Shown piece after piece: positions 56,148-64,000 of a stretch of DNA of 64,000 nt. The stretch is from the NCBI RefSeq assembly GCF_965201005.1, contig NZ_OZ241747.1:806001-870000 (forward strand). The letters are read 5' to 3'. The first letter of the stretch is position 1. Each line of letters begins with the position of its first letter. The DNA comes from Mucilaginibacter_A sp965201005 (GTDB lineage Bacteria; Bacteroidota; Bacteroidia; Sphingobacteriales; Sphingobacteriaceae). The notes under the pieces were generated by a model, which was given only the letters and a program-made list of their open reading frames with translations, was not told the DNA's origin and did no database searches. A program made the translations under genes and the position numbers.

Positions 56148-57491
56148 ATGAAGAAGTTTTTTGACACTTTAACTAATATCTGGAAAATTGAAGATTTAAG
56201 GGTACGTATTATAAATACACTTTTATTTCTTTTGATATATAGAATTGGCTCGTTTATAGCAATACCAGGTGTTGATGCAAATGCTATCGACTCACAAAAA
56301 ACACGAGAAGGGATTTTGGGATTATTAAATATGTTTGCAGGAGGATCTTTCTCAAGATCTTCCATTTTTGCATTGGGGGTAATGCCATATATTTCCGCAT
56401 CAATTGTAATGCAATTATTAGGTATTGCAGTTCCCTATTTCCAAAAATTGCAAAAAGAAGGTGAAAGTGGTAGAAATAAAATCAATCAGTGGACTCGATA
56501 CCTTACCATTTTAATTACTGCATTACAGGCTATAGGCTATGTAAAATCTCAAATACCTGTAGAAGCAAAATTGTTTTCTGAACCATTATTTACCATTTCC
56601 TCAATCTTTGTTTTAACTGCCGGAACTTTATTTGTAATGTGGTTAGGAGAGAAAATTACTGACAAAGGTATTGGTAATGGTATTTCCTTAATAATAATGG
56701 TTGGAATTATAGCCCAGTTGCCATTTGGGATTTTTTCGGAATTTACCTCAAGAATCAGTGGTAATGGTGGTTTAATAGCTTTTTTAGTTGAAATAGTTGC
56801 TTTAGTTGCTGTTGTTATGTTCACTATACTGATTATTCAAGGAACACGCAAAATTGCCGTTCAATATGCTAAAAGAATTGTAGGTAATAAACAATATGGC
56901 GGTGTACGTCAATATATTCCTTTAAAAGTAACAGCAGCTGGAGTAATGCCCATTATATTTGCCCAAGCATTAATGTTTATTCCTGCTACTGTAGCATCAT
57001 TTTTTCCAAATGCTGCTTCTAACGGATTTTTAATGGCTGTATCAGATTATACTTCTTTTACCCATAATATTATCTTCGCTGTTTTAATTATTCTTTTTAC
57101 TTATTTCTATACTGCTATTACGGTCAATCCAAATCAAATGGCTGATGATATGAAAAAAAATCAAGGTTTTATTCCTGGAGTTAAGCCTGGCCTAACTACA
57201 TCGGAATATATTGATGCCGTTATATCAAGAATTACATTACCTGGGTCTATTTTCTTGGCACTTGTAGCAGTTATTCCTGCTGTTGCATCCAAATTTGGTG
57301 TAAATAGTCAGTTTGCAAGATTTTTTGGTGGAACTTCTTTAATAATTTTAGTTGGTGTTGTATTGGACACTCTTCAACAAATTGAAAGCCATTTATTAAT
57401 GCGTCATTATGACGGTCTAATGAAAACAGGGAGAATTAAAGGCCGTACCGCTATACCTATTGCTGCTGGAACTACACCTCCAACCATCTAA
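56148..57491 (+). CDS. secY: Protein translocase subunit SecY
   Basis: 447 residues with about ten membrane helices; the pore of the Sec translocon. The plug-region helix GGSFSRSSIFALGVMPYISASIVMQLL, cytoplasmic loops GGVRQYIPLKV and MKKNQGFIPGVKPG, and the C-terminal GLMKTGRIKGR are typical. It ends the rplC run. A motif variant ATACTTCTTTTA occurs in its coding sequence at 57049. Confidence 0.98.
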   Translation: MKKFFDTLTNIWKIEDLRVRIINTLLFLLIYRIGSFIAIPGVDANAIDSQKTREGILGLLNMFAGGSFSRSSIFALGVMPYISASIVMQLLGIAVPYFQKLQKEGESGRNKINQWTRYLTILITALQAIGYVKSQIPVEAKLFSEPLFTISSIFVLTAGTLFVMWLGEKITDKGIGNGISLIIMVGIIAQLPFGIFSEFTSRISGNGGLIAFLVEIVALVAVVMFTILIIQGTRKIAVQYAKRIVGNKQYGGVRQYIPLKVTAAGVMPIIFAQALMFIPATVASFFPNAASNGFLMAVSDYTSFTHNIIFAVLIILFTYFYTAITVNPNQMADDMKKNQGFIPGVKPGLTTSEYIDAVISRITLPGSIFLALVAVIPAVASKFGVNSQFARFFGGTSLIILVGVVLDTLQQIESHLLMRHYDGLMKTGRIKGRTAIPIAAGTTPPTI

Positions 57492-58190
57492 TTTTAAATT
57501 GGAATATTGCTATTTAAAAATCGATTATCTTAGAGTTAAAAGAAATCCTAAATGATAATGTATTAAGTTACTTAGAATATATAATAAGAGAATAAGAAAA
57601 GCGATTAAAGAAATTTAATCATTAAATTAACATAACCTTTTAGTTTGTTTAATAGTTTTCTACAGTTTAATGTTATACAGTTTGAAAGGAAATATAAATT
57701 TATTTCAGCAGAACGTTAATTATTTTTATAATAGATAATTATAAACTTAATCTAAAAATATTTAATTTTTCATTGTATCGAAGTTTAATGTAACTTATTA
57801 TAATAGTTAATTCTACAACAACAATAATAATAATTATTATATAAAAACTTCAATTAATACTCAGGCAAATCAGGTGCACTCTATTTTATAATAAATTGTT
57901 TTCAATTGTAAGAAGTTTACAATTTCAACTTATAAAAAAAGTATATAAGCCTGATAAAATATATTTAGTTAGGCTCTGCATATTGTACTAAAAGACTAAA
58001 AGGTTATATATATCTAACTTACTTATAATTTCAACTTGTGCTGAATTTTTAGCAAATACACAGATTAAGCATAGTTGAGATACAGTTTGCATATTGGGTT
58101 TATGCTATTTATTTGAAAGTGAAAGGTGTGTTTTTAATTATTAAAAACTGTCATAATAAAAATTTAGATCCTATATAAAATTTGTTAATG
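57492..58190. other. AT-rich gap after secY with no gene
   Basis: About 0.7 kb of very AT-rich sequence in all frames interrupted by stops. In many Bacteroidota map (methionine aminopeptidase) lies here; I see no trace of its conserved blocks. There are runs such as ACAACAACAATAATAATAATTATTAT near 57819 but no clear hairpin or promoter. Confidence 0.55.
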
Positions 58191-58198
58191 TATTTCCT

Positions 58199-58294
58199 AT
58201 GCTTCTTTTATCACACTAAAAATTGGCAAAATACTTGGTTTTCGATTGATTTAAATTGATGCCGATACTAACTTTTATAGAATAAAAGAAGCAT
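58199..58294. repeat. Inverted motif pair upstream of infA
   Basis: ATGCTTCTTTTA with TAAAAATT beyond (58199-58224) faces TTTTA-spacer-TAAAAGAAGCAT (58273-58294). Confidence 0.88.
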
Positions 58295-58351
58295 AAAGTT
58301 TTTTTATCAAATAAATTTTAAATAGGTTCAATGTATCTAATAAAAAAGTAT

Positions 58352-58359
58352 TAGCTTTG
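58352..58359 (+). promoter_or_regulatory. Candidate -7 box of the infA operon
   Basis: TAGCTTTG matches TAnnTTTG, 45 bp before infA. No TTG is seen at the -33 distance. Confidence 0.5.
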
Positions 58360-58403
58360 CATCCCGCTTCAAAAAAGAAGAATGAAGTAGAAATCAATAA
58401 AAT

Positions 58404-58622
58404 ATGGCTAAACAAGCCTCAATTGAGCAAGACGGTATTATAAAAGAAGCATTATCAAATGCAATGTTTCGGGTCGAATTAGAAAATGGACACGAAATTA
58501 TTGCTCATATATCTGGTAAAATGCGTATGCATTATATTAAAATTTTACCAGGCGACAGGGTAAAATTAGAAATGAGCCCTTATGATTTGACCAAAGGCAG
58601 AATCACTTATAGATATAAATAA
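58404..58622 (+). CDS. infA: Translation initiation factor IF-1
   Basis: 72 residues, OB fold. GIIKEALSNAMFRVELENGHEIIAHISGKMRM and YDLTKGRITYRYK are standard. An exact motif core at 58441-58452 encodes IKEAL, a segment that is naturally KEAL-like in the family, so this copy may be coincidental. Confidence 0.98.
   Translation: MAKQASIEQDGIIKEALSNAMFRVELENGHEIIAHISGKMRMHYIKILPGDRVKLEMSPYDLTKGRITYRYK
58441..58452 (+). repeat. Motif core inside infA
   Basis: Exact TAAAAGAAGCAT in the frame Ile-Lys-Glu-Ala-Leu. Confidence 0.55.
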
Positions 58623-58628
58623 AGTAAG

Positions 58629-58745
58629 ATGAAAGTTAGAGCATCTATTAAAAAGCGTAGTGCTGATTGTAAAATTATCCGGCGTAAAGGCAAGCTTTAC
58701 GTTATCAATAAAAAAAACCCAAAGTTTAAGCAGCGTCAAGGATAA
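58629..58745 (+). CDS. rpmJ: 50S ribosomal protein L36
   Basis: 38 residues from ATG 58629 to TAA 58745. MKVRASIKKRSADCKIIRRKGKL then INKKNPKFKQRQG. Only one Cys (residue 14) with His lost, so this is a form without the full CCCH zinc site. 6 bp after infA. Confidence 0.95.
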   Translation: MKVRASIKKRSADCKIIRRKGKLYVINKKNPKFKQRQG

Positions 58746-58811
58746 ATTAAGCTTTAAAAAAGAATTATTTGTAAATATGTCTTTTTAACAGGTAAAATTA
58801 TAGTATAAAAT

Positions 58812-59189
58812 ATGGCAAGGATTGCAGGTATTGATTTACCAAGAAATAAAAGAGGTGAGATTGGTTTAACATATATTTTTGGAATAGGACGGTCTACTGC
58901 TCAAAATATTCTGAACCAGGCTGGGATTGATTTTAATGTTAAAGTTCAGGATTGGTCTGACGAACAGCTTACTGCTATTCGAGGGATAATTAATGATCAA
59001 ATCAAAGTTGAAGGATCATTGCGTTCTGAAGTGCAGTTGAACATCAAACGTTTGATGGACATTGGCTGTTATCGTGGTACTCGTCATCGTAAAGGTTTAC
59101 CTTTAAGGGGGCAGCGCACCAAAAATAATTCACGTACCCGCAAAGGGAAACGCAAGACTGTGGCTAACAAGAAAAAAGTTACTAAGTAG
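58812..59189 (+). CDS. rpsM: 30S ribosomal protein S13
   Basis: 125 residues. ARIAGIDLPRNKRGEIGLTYIFGIG start and RGTRHRKGLPLRGQRTKNNSRTRKG near the end. Confidence 0.98.
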   Translation: MARIAGIDLPRNKRGEIGLTYIFGIGRSTAQNILNQAGIDFNVKVQDWSDEQLTAIRGIINDQIKVEGSLRSEVQLNIKRLMDIGCYRGTRHRKGLPLRGQRTKNNSRTRKGKRKTVANKKKVTK

Positions 59190-59251
59190 TAATAAATTGT
59201 TGGCAGCTAAATAAACTTATTGTAAAAAGCTGCTAATCATCAATTAATAAA

Positions 59252-59641
59252 ATGGCTAAAACTAAAAAAGTTACTAAAAAGCGTATTGTTGTTGTAGAAG
59301 CTGTAGGGCAAGCGCATATCAATGCTACATTTAACAATATTATTGTTACGCTTACTAACAATAATGGTCAGGCTATTTCCTGGTCTTCTGCTGGGAAAAT
59401 GGGTTTTAAAGGATCTAAAAAAAATACACCTTATGCTGCAGGACAAGCTGCATCCGATTGTGCTAAAACCGCACACGATTTAGGTTTGCGTAAAGTAGAA
59501 GTTTTTGTAAAAGGACCCGGTGCTGGTCGTGAGTCAGCAATTCGTACCTTACAAACTTCAGGTATTGAAGTCACTACTATTCGCGATATAACACCAATGC
59601 CCCACAATGGCTGTCGTCCTTCTAAAAGAAGAAGAGTTTAA
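59252..59641 (+). CDS. rpsK: 30S ribosomal protein S11
   Basis: 129 residues. AHINATFNNIIVTLTNNNG, KGPGAGRESAIR and PHNGCRPSKRRRV are conserved. Confidence 0.98.
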   Translation: MAKTKKVTKKRIVVVEAVGQAHINATFNNIIVTLTNNNGQAISWSSAGKMGFKGSKKNTPYAAGQAASDCAKTAHDLGLRKVEVFVKGPGAGRESAIRTLQTSGIEVTTIRDITPMPHNGCRPSKRRRV

Positions 59642-59702
59642 TTAATCAATTTTAAAGCTAAGATTTGGTGCTATTTTGCACTGATACTTTAAAAAAACAA
59701 AA

Positions 59703-60311
59703 ATGGCAAGATACACTGGACCAAAGTCTAAAATTGCAAGAAGATTCAGAGAGCCAATTTTCGGCCCTGATAAAGCTTTAGAGAAAAAAAATTATCCTCC
59801 TGGCATGCATGGAACCTCTAAAAGAAGAGGTAAACAATCTGAGTATGCAGTCCAGTTGATGGAAAAACAAAAAGTCAAATATACTTACGGAGTGTTGGAG
59901 CGTCAGTTTGAAAACTTGTTCCACAAAGCTTCATCTAAAGAAGGAATTACAGGTGAAACACTGCTGAAACTTTTAGAAGCGCGTTTAGATAATGCAGTTT
60001 ATCGTTTAGGGATTGCCCCAACGCGTTCTGCTGCACGTCAATTAGTTAGCCATAAGCACATAACCGTAAATAATGAATTGGTAAACATTCCGTCTTATTC
60101 TTTAAGGGCCGGAGATATAATTGCGGTTCGTGAAAAATCAAAATCTTTGGAAACAATAACAAACACTGTTTCCGGAAGAAGAGTAAATAAGTTCAGTTGG
60201 TTAGAATGGGATCCAAATAATCTTTCAGGTAAATTTTTAAATTACCCAAGTCGTGATGAAATTCCAGAGAATATCAAGGAAAATCTGATCGTCGAGTTAT
60301 ACTCGAAATAA
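59703..60311 (+). CDS. rpsD: 30S ribosomal protein S4
   Basis: 202 residues. Zinc-free N-terminal domain ARYTGPKSKIARRFREPI; S4 RNA-binding domain LEARLDNAVYRLGIAPTRSAARQLV near 97-117. Confidence 0.98.
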   Translation: MARYTGPKSKIARRFREPIFGPDKALEKKNYPPGMHGTSKRRGKQSEYAVQLMEKQKVKYTYGVLERQFENLFHKASSKEGITGETLLKLLEARLDNAVYRLGIAPTRSAARQLVSHKHITVNNELVNIPSYSLRAGDIIAVREKSKSLETITNTVSGRRVNKFSWLEWDPNNLSGKFLNYPSRDEIPENIKENLIVELYSK

Positions 60312-60388
60312 TATCTTACTAAAATGTGTTTAACCGGTTTTAGCCGGTTTTTACATTTACATTTTTATCATATAATCAATTGTATATA

Positions 60389-61381
60389 ATGGCCATATTA
60401 GCATTCCAAAAACCGGATAAAGTGATTATGCAGAAATCAAATGATTCTGATGGTACATTTGAATTTCGTCCTTTAGAACCAGGTTTTGGTATCACAATCG
60501 GTAATGCTTTACGTCGTATTTTGCTTTCTTCTTTAGAGGGTTATGCGATTACTTCTGTTCGTTTTTCTGGAGTTTCACATGAATTTTCTACGATAAAAGG
60601 AGTAGTTGAAGATGTTACAGAAATCATTTTGAATTTAAAACAAGTACGTTTTAAAAAAACCGGTGATTCTGGTGATTCGGAGAAAATTTTTGCAATCATC
60701 AATGGTCAAGACAGCTTTAAAGCGGGTGATATTACTAAGTTTTCCAATAATTTTACTGTTTTGAATCCAGAAATGATAATTTGTAATATGGATTCTTCTG
60801 TTACATTAGAAATAGAATTAACTGTAAATAAAGGAAGAGGATATGTTGCAAGTGAGGAAAATAAAAATGCCGATGCTTTGGTTGGTGTAATTGCAATTGA
60901 TTCAATTTTTACGCCGATCAAGAATGTAAAGTACGTTATTGAAAATTATCGTGTTGAGCAAAAAACGGATTACGAAAAATTAGTATTAGATATTGCAACA
61001 GATGGTTCAATCCATCCGGAAGATGCTTTGAAAGAAGCTGCAAAAATATTAATCCAGCACTTTATGCTTTTTTCTGATGAAAACATGATGCTGGAAGCTC
61101 AAACAAAAGAAGAAACCAAAGAGGTCGATGAAGAAGTTTTGCACATGCGCAAGATTTTAAAAACGGAATTGGTTGACCTTGATCTTTCTGTAAGAGCTTT
61201 AAACTGCCTGAAAGCTGCAGATATCAGGACGCTGGCAGAATTGGTTTCTTACGATGTTGCCGATATGCTGAAATTTAGAAATTTTGGTAAAAAATCATTA
61301 ACAGAAATCCAGGATTTAGTTAAATCAAAAGGTCTTTCTTTTGGAATGAATCTTTCAAAATTTAAATTAGACGAAGAATAG
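60389..61381 (+). CDS. rpoA: RNA polymerase alpha subunit
   Basis: 330 residues from the ATG at 60389 (a TTG 9 bp upstream is not used, since MAILAFQKPDKV is the family's start). N-terminal dimerisation domain with GNALRRILLSSLEGYAI, and the C-terminal domain from about residue 258 with VRALNCLKAADIRTLAELVSY and NFGKKSLTEIQDLV, which contacts UP elements and activators. Follows rpsD and precedes rplQ, the usual order. Confidence 0.98.
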   Translation: MAILAFQKPDKVIMQKSNDSDGTFEFRPLEPGFGITIGNALRRILLSSLEGYAITSVRFSGVSHEFSTIKGVVEDVTEIILNLKQVRFKKTGDSGDSEKIFAIINGQDSFKAGDITKFSNNFTVLNPEMIICNMDSSVTLEIELTVNKGRGYVASEENKNADALVGVIAIDSIFTPIKNVKYVIENYRVEQKTDYEKLVLDIATDGSIHPEDALKEAAKILIQHFMLFSDENMMLEAQTKEETKEVDEEVLHMRKILKTELVDLDLSVRALNCLKAADIRTLAELVSYDVADMLKFRNFGKKSLTEIQDLVKSKGLSFGMNLSKFKLDEE

Positions 61382-61486
61382 CAACAATTGCATCCTGTAA
61401 AGGATCGGATTTCTTAATCCTTTGGCATAATTCCACGAGTTTGATCTTATCACTCAACGGTATGCACGTGCACAACACAAAAAACT

Positions 61487-62050
61487 ATGAGACACGGAAA
61501 AAAAGTTAACCATTTAGGCCGCACAGATAGCCATCGCAAAGCAATGATGGCAAATATGGCTTCATCTTTAATTTTGCACAAATGCATCACGACAACTTTG
61601 GCAAAAGCAAAAGCATTAAGAGGCTATGTCGAGCCTTTATTAACAAAATCCAAAAGTGATACAACGCACTCCCGTCGTACTGTTTTTAGCTATCTAAAAG
61701 ATAAAGAAACAGTTACAATTTTATTCCGGGAAATTGCCGAAAAAATTGCAAGCCGTCCAGGTGGTTATACGAGAATAGTTAAATTAGAAAACCGTTTAGG
61801 TGATAATGCTGAAATGGCAATTATCGAATTAGTAGATTACAACACAGTTTATGTTAAGGGCGACTCAGCACCTGAAAAGAAAGCAACTCGTCGTCGTGGT
61901 TCTGGTTCCAATCGTGGTAACAAAGCTGATGAAAATGTTGATGTGGCACAAAAGGGAATTGATTCTCCAGTTGATCAAACTACACCAGCCACAACAATTC
62001 CTAATGCTGACTCAGAGGGAGAAAAACTGGCACCAGATGAAGAATTGTAA
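61487..62050 (+). CDS. rplQ: 50S ribosomal protein L17 with acidic tail
   Basis: 187 residues; MRHGKKVNHLGRTDSHRKAMMANMASSLI is canonical and the L17 domain ends near residue 120. The rest (KADENVDVAQKGID... TPNADSEGEKLAPDEEL type) is a low-complexity acidic extension longer than in E. coli. Last gene of the ribosomal cluster, with a terminator after it. Confidence 0.97.
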   Translation: MRHGKKVNHLGRTDSHRKAMMANMASSLILHKCITTTLAKAKALRGYVEPLLTKSKSDTTHSRRTVFSYLKDKETVTILFREIAEKIASRPGGYTRIVKLENRLGDNAEMAIIELVDYNTVYVKGDSAPEKKATRRRGSGSNRGNKADENVDVAQKGIDSPVDQTTPATTIPNADSEGEKLAPDEEL

Positions 62051-62070
62051 CATCATTTTATTATAGACAT

Positions 62071-62103
62071 CAAAAGCTCTGATTCATCAGGGCTTTTTTT
62101 TTG
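62071..62103 (+). terminator. Terminator of the ribosomal cluster
   Basis: AAAGCTCTGAT pairs with ATCAGGGCTTT (one GU pair, 2-nt loop), then a T run. Confidence 0.85.
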
Positions 62104-62113
62104 AAATGATATT

Positions 62114-62157
62114 ATGCTTCTTTTAACATACAAAAATTAAGTATATAAAAGAAGCAT
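62114..62157. repeat. Tight inverted motif pair between rplQ and dnaK
   Basis: ATGCTTCTTTTA (62114-62125) and TAAAAGAAGCAT (62146-62157), exact complements 20 bp apart. Confidence 0.88.
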
Positions 62158-62263
62158 TTTAAACTGAATAAAAAATATGACAGCTTGTCATTATCAAATT
62201 TGATAAAAAAATTTTGTGCTATTCAAAACTGCCAGCAATACATAAAACAAGTTTTTTTGTTGC

Positions 62264-62278
62264 TTGGCACATAGCTTG
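62264..62278 (+). promoter_or_regulatory. Sigma-54-like promoter upstream of dnaK
   Basis: TTGGCAC, 5 bp, TTG. The -24 element (TTGGCAC) is perfect; the -12 element reads TTGTT instead of TTGCW. It lies about 55 bp before the dnaK ATG. Confidence 0.5.
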
Positions 62279-62333
62279 TTCAGTAACATTTGTAAACATA
62301 TATTTTTAAAATTTAATAAAACTCAATCATATT

Positions 62334-64000
62334 ATGGCTAAAATTATTGGAATTGACTTAGGGACAACTAATTCCTGTGTTGCAGTAATGGAAGGTAACG
62401 AACCTGTAGTTATTGCAAACAGTGAAGGAAAACGCACTACACCTTCTGTGGTTGCATTTATAGATAATGGCGAACGTAAGGTAGGTGATCCTGCTAAACG
62501 TCAGGCAATTACAAACCCCACAAAAACGATTTCTTCTATCAAACGCTTCATGGGTAACCAGTTTAGTGAGGTTACAAAAGAAGCAGAACGCGTTCCATAT
62601 AAAGTAGTAAAAGGCGATGGTAATACACCACGTATTGCTATTGGCGACCGTAACTATACACCACAGGAAATATCAGCAATGATCCTTCAAAAAATGAAGA
62701 AAACTGCTGAAGATTTTTTAGGTACTGAAGTTACAGAAGCCGTTATTACAGTTCCTGCTTATTTTAATGATGCACAACGTCAGGCAACAAAAGAAGCTGG
62801 AGAGATTGCTGGTTTAAAAGTTCGTCGGATCATCAATGAACCTACAGCGGCTGCGTTGGCTTATGGCTTGGACAAAGCACACAAAGACATGAAAATTGTT
62901 GTGTTTGACTGCGGTGGTGGCACGCATGATGTTTCTGTTTTGGAATTAGGTGATGGTGTATTTGAAGTAAAATCAACTGATGGCGACACACATTTAGGTG
63001 GCGATGATTTTGACCAGGTGATAATCGATTGGTTGGCTGATGAATTTAAAAGTGATGAAGGGATTGATCTGAGAAAAGATCCAATGGCTTTGCAACGTTT
63101 AAAAGAAGCTGCAGAAAAAGCTAAAGTTGAATTATCAAGCACAACACAAACAGAAATCAACTTGCCATACGTTACTGCTGTTGATGGGATGCCAAAACAT
63201 TTGGTAAAAACTTTGACCCGTGCAAAATTTGAACAATTAGCTGATTCTTTGATTAAAAGAACAATAGAACCCTGCCGTACCGCATTAAAAAATGCAGGTT
63301 ACAGTACTTCTGATATTGACGAAATTATTTTGGTTGGTGGTTCAACACGTATTCCGGCTATTCAAGAAGCTGTAGAGAAATTTTTTGGAAAAGCTCCGTC
63401 AAAAGGTGTAAACCCGGATGAAGTTGTTGCTATTGGTGCTGCAATTCAAGGTGGTGTTTTAACTGGCGAAGTAAAAGATGTATTGTTATTAGATGTAACC
63501 CCGCTTTCATTAGGGATAGAAACAATGGGCGGTGTGATGACAAAGCTGATCGATGCAAATACTACAATACCGTCTAAAAAATCAGAAACTTTCTCTACTG
63601 CATCTGATAATCAGCCATCTGTGGAAATCCATATTTTACAAGGCGAGCGCCCAATGGCCGCTCAAAATCGTACTATTGGCCGTTTCCATTTAGATGGGAT
63701 TCCTGCTGCACCACGAGGTATACCGCAAGTTGAAGTTACTTTTGATATAGATGCAAATGGTATTTTAAATGTGTCTGCCAAAGATAAAGCAACCGGAAAA
63801 GAGCAAAAAATCCGTATCGAAGCTTCTTCAGGTTTAACTGATGCTGATATTAAAAAGATGAAAGATGAAGCAGAAGCCAATGCAGAAGCAGATAAAAAAG
63901 CAAAAGAAGAAGTTGAAAAACTGAATGCTGCCGACGCGTTGATCTTTTCAACAGAAAAACAATTGAAAGAATACGGAGACAAAATTTCCGCCGATAAAAA
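62334..64000 (+). CDS. dnaK: Molecular chaperone DnaK (C-terminus cut by window edge)
   Basis: First 555 residues of Hsp70/DnaK. The ATPase domain begins MAKIIGIDLGTTNSCVAVMEG (phosphate 1), then VITVPAYFNDAQRQATKEAG, phosphate 2 as CGGGTHDVSVLELG (Leu to Cys and Phe to His, a form I associate with this phylum) and the adenosine motif ILVGGSTRIPAIQ. The linker DVLLLDVTPLSLG is near 380. The substrate-binding beta domain and start of the helical lid follow. It is alone here, without grpE or dnaJ in the visible part. Confidence 0.97.
   Translation, partial: MAKIIGIDLGTTNSCVAVMEGNEPVVIANSEGKRTTPSVVAFIDNGERKVGDPAKRQAITNPTKTISSIKRFMGNQFSEVTKEAERVPYKVVKGDGNTPRIAIGDRNYTPQEISAMILQKMKKTAEDFLGTEVTEAVITVPAYFNDAQRQATKEAGEIAGLKVRRIINEPTAAALAYGLDKAHKDMKIVVFDCGGGTHDVSVLELGDGVFEVKSTDGDTHLGGDDFDQVIIDWLADEFKSDEGIDLRKDPMALQRLKEAAEKAKVELSSTTQTEINLPYVTAVDGMPKHLVKTLTRAKFEQLADSLIKRTIEPCRTALKNAGYSTSDIDEIILVGGSTRIPAIQEAVEKFFGKAPSKGVNPDEVVAIGAAIQGGVLTGEVKDVLLLDVTPLSLGIETMGGVMTKLIDANTTIPSKKSETFSTASDNQPSVEIHILQGERPMAAQNRTIGRFHLDGIPAAPRGIPQVEVTFDIDANGILNVSAKDKATGKEQKIRIEASSGLTDADIKKMKDEAEANAEADKKAKEEVEKLNAADALIFSTEKQLKEYGDKISADK

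Noticed and set aside
62200..62333. CIRCE operator before dnaK
   Set aside because: No TTAGCACTC-N9-GAGTGCTAA repeat is present.
58441..63110. KEA-type matches in infA and dnaK as functional motif copies
   Set aside because: infA and dnaK naturally encode KEAL or TKEAG/LKEAA segments; dnaK ones are not exact, so I give them little weight.

Overview
The window is a chromosomal stretch of a Bacteroidota bacterium, most likely from the Sphingobacteriaceae (Pedobacter/Mucilaginibacter group). I infer this from the 16S/23S sequence type, TTG-N19/20-TAnnTTTG promoters, starts without obvious Shine-Dalgarno sites, a PorD-type secretion gene, SusC-like sequence, a zeaxanthin-type carotenoid cluster and the gene order around rpsL-fusA and secY-rpoA. 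Genus is not settled by reading alone.

Layout. 1-4.5 kb: leftward housekeeping run bamD-rpoZ-coaBC-porD-recN (recN cut by the window edge). 4.5-10.8 kb: rRNA operon with two tandem promoters, 16S-tRNA-Ile-tRNA-Ala-23S-5S and a strong terminator. 10.8-11.9 kb: gene-poor gap ending in a tRNA-Asn. 11.9-19.2 kb: a PfkB sugar kinase and carotenoid genes (crtI divergent from crtB, a small exported protein, a lycopene cyclase and a cytochrome b5-like protein; crtZ further on), with an ECF sigma factor and murB between. 19.3-36.3 kb: lpdA, a 2141-residue alpha-2-macroglobulin carrying SusC-like sequence, a TonB-dependent receptor, an ArsC-like protein, an M1 peptidase, small exported proteins, a deleted aldo/keto reductase pseudogene, an EndoIII-like glycosylase and an OmpA lipoprotein. 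36.4-40.9 kb: a defence-type island with a Doc toxin and tiny antitoxin, an orphan DndC, an HNH endonuclease of the phosphorothioate-dependent type that needs a -1 frameshift, a McrB-like remnant and an unknown AT-rich gene. 41-62 kb: the ribosomal supercluster rpsL-rpsG-fusA-rpsJ // rplC...secY // infA...rplQ, broken by two unrelated genes (one a fungal-TYR1-like prephenate dehydrogenase) and by an AT-rich gap where map is expected. 62.3-64 kb: dnaK (cut by the edge) behind a sigma-54-like promoter.

The most striking feature is a dispersed motif. The 12-mer TAAAAGAAGCAT (or its complement ATGCTTCTTTTA) occurs 27 times exactly by my reading, with about 30 more near-copies. Many have a second AT tract (TTTTA or longer) 5-6 bp beyond the TAAAA side, giving TTTTA-N5/6-TAAAAGAAGCAT. 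Copies sit in intergenic gaps, often as inverted pairs, and inside genes, where they supply start regions, signal-peptide codons and C-termini. They are nearly absent from the rRNA operon, most ribosomal-protein genes and the coding parts of the defence island. Spacing (about one per 1-2 kb), bipartite core-plus-AT-tract shape and paired intergenic placement resemble the DNA-uptake signal sequences of Pasteurellaceae and Neisseriaceae. I know of no such system described in Bacteroidota, so this is my main candidate for an undescribed system.
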